This document shows positions 60,867-64,000 of a stretch of 64,000 nucleotides of DNA, in pieces. How positions within the stretch are numbered: position 1 is the first letter of the stretch; each line of letters opens with the position of its first letter. This DNA is from an uncultured Peptoniphilus sp. (GTDB taxonomy: Bacteria; Bacillota; Clostridia; Tissierellales; Peptoniphilaceae): NCBI RefSeq assembly GCF_943913915.1, contig NZ_CALUAA010000001.1, positions 124,001-188,000 of the forward strand, in the 5' to 3' direction. Below the pieces are notes generated by a model that saw nothing but the letters and a program-made list of their open reading frames with translations, did no database searches and was not told the origin of the DNA. The translations under genes were made by a program, and so were the position numbers.

Positions 60867-61873
60867 TGCCCGTCCTTTCTGAAGGGAATTCCTAAATGAT
60901 CATAGGCGTGGCGAGTAGCCACTCTCCCTCTCGGTGTTCGTTGAATAAAATTAATTTGAAGTAAATAGGGCTCATAAACATCTTCGATGGTAATACGCTC
61001 TTCCCCGATTGAGGCGGCGATCGTATCGATTCCTACAGGTCTTCCGTCGTAGTCAAAAATCATCGTCTTTAAAATTCGTCTATCCAGCTCGTCTAAACCG
61101 AAAGCATCCACATCCAATAGTTTAAGCCCTTCGCTTGCCACCTCTTTATCAATCAAGCCGTCCCTACGTACCTCTGCAAAGTCTCGAATACGTTTTAACA
61201 GACGGTTGGCAATACGGGGTGTGCCTCGGCTACGCCTTGCAATTTCCAGTGCGCCGGAGGTGCTTAAGGGAATATTTAAAATTTGAGAGGATCTCAGTAA
61301 AATCTTCTGCAAACTTTCCACATCATATAGTTTTAAATTTAATAGGACGCCGAAACGATCGCGAAGAGGCGATGCCAACTGACCCGATCGAGTGGTAGCA
61401 CCTATTAGGGTAAAGTGATTTAAATCCAGTCGCAGTGAGCGAGCAGAAGGCCCTTTACCTACGATAATATCCAGTGCATAATCCTCCATGGCAGGGTATA
61501 AAACCTCTTCTACTGTTCGAGGGATTCTGTGTATTTCGTCTATAAAAAGGACATCGTGTTCTTCTAAATTTGTAAGAATACTCGCAAGATCCCCAGGCCT
61601 CTCAATGGCGGGACCTGAGGTGACGCGAATATCTGCCCCCATTTCATTGGCGATAATATTAGCAAGGGTGGTTTTGCCGAGACCCGGCGGACCACTTAAA
61701 AGCGTATGGTCTAGTGCCTCGCCTCGTCGTTTAGCCGCTTCAATGAATATTTCAAGTTTTTCTCTCGCCGCATCCTGCCCGATATAGTCGGTGAGAAAAC
61801 TCGGCCGTAGAGCCGTCTCTACTCGTTCTTCCTCAGGCAAAATCGTGCGCGTTACCAGACGTTCCTCTTCCAT
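60863..61873 (-). CDS. ruvB: Holliday junction branch migration ATPase RuvB
   Basis: RuvB is the AAA+ motor that drives Holliday junction migration with RuvA. The 336-aa chain has Walker A GPPGLGKTT, Walker B LFIDEIHRIPR, GATTRSGQLASPLRDRFG and the C-terminal winged helix GRVATRHAYDHLG. The gene follows ruvA and overlaps the SpoIID-like start. Confidence 0.98.
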   Translation of the reverse strand: MEEERLVTRTILPEEERVETALRPSFLTDYIGQDAAREKLEIFIEAAKRRGEALDHTLLSGPPGLGKTTLANIIANEMGADIRVTSGPAIERPGDLASILTNLEEHDVLFIDEIHRIPRTVEEVLYPAMEDYALDIIVGKGPSARSLRLDLNHFTLIGATTRSGQLASPLRDRFGVLLNLKLYDVESLQKILLRSSQILNIPLSTSGALEIARRSRGTPRIANRLLKRIRDFAEVRRDGLIDKEVASEGLKLLDVDAFGLDELDRRILKTMIFDYDGRPVGIDTIAASIGEERITIEDVYEPYLLQINFIQRTPRGRVATRHAYDHLGIPFRKDGQ

Positions 61874-61882
61874 GCTCCCCCC

Positions 61883-62473
61883 TTATATTTTATTCGAAAG
61901 CTTTTTAAGCGCCGATTTTAAAATTTCTTCTACATCAACACCTTCAGCCTCGGCTATGGCACTCTTCGCTTCAGCCGCGGAATAGCCAAGTCCCATTAAA
62001 GCGTCGGTTGCTTCTTCTTGAGCATTGGTAGCAATAGAGGCCTCTCCCGTTACAATATCTCCACTGTCTTCAAATCCTGCGACCTTATCTTTTAACTCAA
62101 GCAAGATACGCTCCGCCGTCTTCTTCCCGATACCAGGCGCCTTCATTAAGCTCTTCACATCTTCGCCGCGTATAAAACTTACGATGGATTCCGTTTCGTA
62201 ACCACTTAAAATACCGATGGCAACTTTAGGACCGACACCTGTAACGGTGATTAAAAGATGAAAAAGTTCCCGATCTTTTTCGTGAGTAAACCCGTAAAGT
62301 GTAAAACCGTCGTCTCTGACTTGTAAATGTGTATAAACTGAAACCTCTTCACCGAGAGGAATTTCACCGATGGCGATAATCGGTACGTAAACTGCAAAGC
62401 CCACCCCCCCGGTTTGCACCACAATATGGTCTGACTTCTTTTCCACTACTTTTCCAATCAGTCGATCGATCAT
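61883..62473 (-). CDS. ruvA: Holliday junction DNA-binding protein RuvA
   Basis: RuvA forms tetramers that hold Holliday junctions for RuvB. The 196-aa protein has the OB domain (about 1-65), the helix-hairpin-helix part (ITVTGVGPKVAIGIL and APGIGKKTAERILLELKDK) and a C-terminal RuvB-contact domain (ATDALMGLGYSAAEAKSAI). It lies between ruvC and ruvB. Confidence 0.97.
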   Translation of the reverse strand: MIDRLIGKVVEKKSDHIVVQTGGVGFAVYVPIIAIGEIPLGEEVSVYTHLQVRDDGFTLYGFTHEKDRELFHLLITVTGVGPKVAIGILSGYETESIVSFIRGEDVKSLMKAPGIGKKTAERILLELKDKVAGFEDSGDIVTGEASIATNAQEEATDALMGLGYSAAEAKSAIAEAEGVDVEEILKSALKKLSNKI

Positions 62474-62480
62474 TTCTCAC

Positions 62481-62975
62481 CTACTTCAACTTAAACTTCT
62501 GCTTACTCTTCATGGAGTGACTGTGAACGATGGCAATAGCCAATCCGTCGGCAGCGTCGTCCGGTCTCGGAATTTCAGGAAGATGTAAATACATCTTTAC
62601 CATTTCCTGTACTTGTCTTTTTTCCGCACGTCCATATCCTGTGATGGCTTGTTTTACCTGTAAGGGAGTGTATTCATATACTTCCAGTCCCTCTCCCATA
62701 CAGGCTAAAATTTCCACGCCTCGTGCCTGAGCTACGGATATAGCAGTCGTTATGTTCTTATTAAAGAACAGCTCCTCCATGGCCACTTCGTCAGGTTTTG
62801 CGTCGCGAATCAGCTTTGTGAGCTCTTCATGTAATTGATACAGTCGTTTTGAATATTCCGTTTTGCTGGAGGTTTCAATCGTGCCGTATTCTACAGCCCT
62901 AAGACGATTCCCCTCCACATCAATGATCCCATAGCCCATTGTCGCAAGGCCCGGATCGATTCCAAGTACTCTCAT
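62481..62975 (-). CDS. ruvC: Holliday junction resolvase RuvC
   Basis: RuvC cuts Holliday junctions symmetrically. The 164-aa protein has the acidic catalytic residues in VLGIDPGLATMGYG, VAMEELFFNKN and the C-terminal RPDDAADGLAIAIVH. It heads the ruvC-ruvA-ruvB run, starting about 10 nt beyond the terminator of the preceding gene. Confidence 0.96.
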   Translation of the reverse strand: MRVLGIDPGLATMGYGIIDVEGNRLRAVEYGTIETSSKTEYSKRLYQLHEELTKLIRDAKPDEVAMEELFFNKNITTAISVAQARGVEILACMGEGLEVYEYTPLQVKQAITGYGRAEKRQVQEMVKMYLHLPEIPRPDDAADGLAIAIVHSHSMKSKQKFKLK

Positions 62976-62985
62976 AAAACTCCTT

Positions 62986-63010
62986 AAAAAAAGGACTCTT
63001 GCGAGCCCTT
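62986..63010 (-). terminator. Intrinsic terminator between the 251-aa gene and ruvC
   Basis: On the minus strand GGGCTC pairs with GAGTCC (one G-U pair) around GCAA, followed by a seven-T run (62986-62992). No promoter for ruvC is evident after it, so ruvC may depend on read-through or a promoter inside the upstream gene. Confidence 0.75.
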
Positions 63011-63013
63011 CAC

Positions 63014-63769
63014 TTACGGATGATAACGTCTTAAAACCAGATCATTAATTCCGCACCAATAAGCGGAACAATAGATTCGCAATCCGTCTCGGTATATAAA
63101 ATTCTTAAGCTTGCGGTTCAAACCGGCAAGCTCCTGCTGGCTCAAAGTGTATTCCGATTCCCTGTAAGGGGTTTTCGGCGATTGAAAGTTCACCTGCAGT
63201 TGACGGTCTACGTAGTGATTTAAAGTATATACTTTCCGCTTTAAAATATGTCTCGAGAAGCGGGCCGCCTGTTCCTTAACGAGACTATCGCCGTAGCCGT
63301 GAACGTGACGAGCGACACATCGTTTATAAAAAGCTTCAACCGCCTCATTGGAAAGATCATATTGGTATAAAATCCTTCTCTCAAACATAGAGCTTATTTC
63401 AAATTCATTTAGGGCTAAGACTTCCAATTCATTAGCTCCGGCCACTTCATTTAAGCCCTGTCTGTAGCCTGTTAAATACATGGCGAGTTCAAAACGATTC
63501 ACATCGTCATATATGGCATCGGTCAAACTTCCGGCAAAAAGAGAGCAATTTTCTTTTCTTCTAAGAAAGTACAGAATATCCTTCTTTAAATTTTTCATCG
63601 ATACGTAAGAAGGAAATATATTATGAATTTTCTCTTCCAGATCGTATAAGCTTAGGAGAATTTGCATGGCCGAACTGTCGCAACGGTACAAGAACCGATG
63701 CAACAGTTTCGATTTAATATCGACAAAATCTACACTTTTATTTTGTAATTGTAAACTGTTTACCAGCAT
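63014..63769 (-). CDS. Unrecognised 251-aa protein
   Basis: I do not recognise a family. The sequence is soluble, without signal peptide or membrane helix, rich in Tyr, Arg and Leu, and looks largely helical. A middle segment FAGSLTDAIYDDVNRFELAMYLTGYRQGL (about 78-106, given here in two parts by position) is followed by a basic C-terminal half with KRKVYTLNHYVDR and two cysteines near the end (YCSAYWCG). The ATG at 63769 follows AAGGAGG. It has its own extended -10 promoter and terminator, so it is a single-gene unit between asnA and the ruv genes. Confidence 0.7.
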   Translation of the reverse strand: MLVNSLQLQNKSVDFVDIKSKLLHRFLYRCDSSAMQILLSLYDLEEKIHNIFPSYVSMKNLKKDILYFLRRKENCSLFAGSLTDAIYDDVNRFELAMYLTGYRQGLNEVAGANELEVLALNEFEISSMFERRILYQYDLSNEAVEAFYKRCVARHVHGYGDSLVKEQAARFSRHILKRKVYTLNHYVDRQLQVNFQSPKTPYRESEYTLSQQELAGLNRKLKNFIYRDGLRIYCSAYWCGINDLVLRRYHP

Positions 63770-63792
63770 GCTCTTCCTCCTTATCGTTTAAT

Positions 63793-63801
63793 ATTTTACC
63801 A
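63793..63801 (-). promoter_or_regulatory. Extended -10 promoter of the 251-aa gene
   Basis: On the minus strand TAAAAT (63793-63798) is preceded by TGG (63799-63801). The -35 is weak. The start would lie about 15-20 nt before the ATG. Confidence 0.55.
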
Positions 63802-63827
63802 TAAAGACGAAAAGACTTCACCTGATT

Positions 63828-64000
63828 TTATAATATGTCTTCTCCTCGTAACTTGGCTTCCATAATAAAAGAATCGGGCCACACGGAGGCTTGCACCTCG
63901 GCGATGGACTTCTTTTCTAAGAAGAACATACAGATTCTGGACTGACCGATACCGCCGCCAACGGTATAGGGTAATTCTCCGGCCATTAAGTTTTTATGGT
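63828..64000 (-). CDS. asnA: Aspartate--ammonia ligase AsnA, C-terminal part (5' end outside window)
   Basis: Translated by hand from the minus strand, about 57 codons end with TAA at 63828-63830. The visible sequence includes LPYTVGGGIGQSRICMFFLE and IAEVQASVWPD, the conserved C-terminal block of AsnA, which makes asparagine from aspartate, ammonia and ATP. It is a class II synthetase-like fold. The N-terminal five-sixths and promoter are outside the window. Confidence 0.92.
   Translation of the reverse strand, partial: HKNLMAGELPYTVGGGIGQSRICMFFLEKKSIAEVQASVWPDSFIMEAKLRGEDIL

Noticed and set aside
62754..62769. GTTCTTATTAAAGAAC palindrome as a LexA-like operator upstream of ruvA/ruvB
   Set aside because: It lies inside ruvC in conserved codons (FFNKN), has the half-sites in the wrong order for CGAAC-N4-GTTCG, and no promoter surrounds it.
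1..64000. CRISPR arrays, tRNA or rRNA genes, insertion sequences
   Set aside because: No repeat-spacer pattern, no cloverleaf-like sequence in the gaps and no transposase were found by eye; short or degenerate cases cannot be fully excluded without computation.

Overview
The window is an almost fully coding, AT-leaning chromosomal stretch of a low-GC Gram-positive anaerobe. The pointers are a clostridial gene order (ruvCAB - spoIID-like - queA - tgt - yajC - SCIFF peptide - SCIFF maturase - recJ - relA - dtd - MBL hydrolase - hemZ - murE-like - aspS), strong AGGAGG ribosome sites with frequent TTG/GTG starts, a rubrerythrin, the MEP isoprenoid genes ispD/ispF and a LexA/YneA SOS pair. A member of the Tissierellia (Peptoniphilaceae-like) fits best, but that is inference. 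I saw no rRNA, tRNA, CRISPR array, insertion sequence or prophage.

Layout. (1) 1-14.6 kb, plus strand: rimP (partial)-nusA-ylxR-infB-rbfA-nrnA-truB-ribF, then rpsO, pnp, dut, ftsK, rimO and pgsA, i.e. transcription/translation start-up, RNA processing and chromosome segregation. (2) 14.6-22.8 kb, plus strand: cinA-recA, followed by a four-gene Mre11/Rad50-like cassette whose Rad50 chain is broken at its zinc hook, then rny and a Xer-type recombinase. (3) 22.85-24.6 kb: a 640-bp gene-poor stretch with an orphan LexA-like box and a perfect 15-bp inverted repeat, then divergent yneA and lexA with LexA-like boxes in both promoters. (4) 24.6-33.2 kb, minus strand: miaB-mutS-mutL-miaA-ynbB and rubrerythrin. 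(5) 33.3-43.2 kb, minus strand: fha-ftsW/rodA-pbp-ispD-ispF-fba-tal-glpX from one good promoter, then rpmE, yqhQ, prmC and prfA. (6) 43.3-45.5 kb, plus strand: recX, a GIY-YIG protein and a split threonine/serine-exporter-type transporter. (7) 45.5-63.0 kb, minus strand: one long run from ruvC down to rseC, ending at a bidirectional terminator. (8) 63-64 kb, minus strand: an unrecognised 251-aa protein and the 3' end of asnA.

How the genes work together. The window is rich in DNA repair and recombination: recA, Mre11/Rad50, lexA, yneA, mutS/mutL, recX, recJ, ruvABC and a Xer recombinase. A second theme is cell-wall growth: FtsW/RodA, a class B PBP, an FHA protein and a MurE-like ligase. A third is RNA modification and decay: truB, miaA, miaB, tgt, queA, pnp, rny. 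The least ordinary items are the hook-split Rad50, the orphan SOS box in non-coding DNA, the MurE-like ligase without the usual specificity motif, and the SCIFF thioether-peptide locus with a terminator between precursor and maturase.
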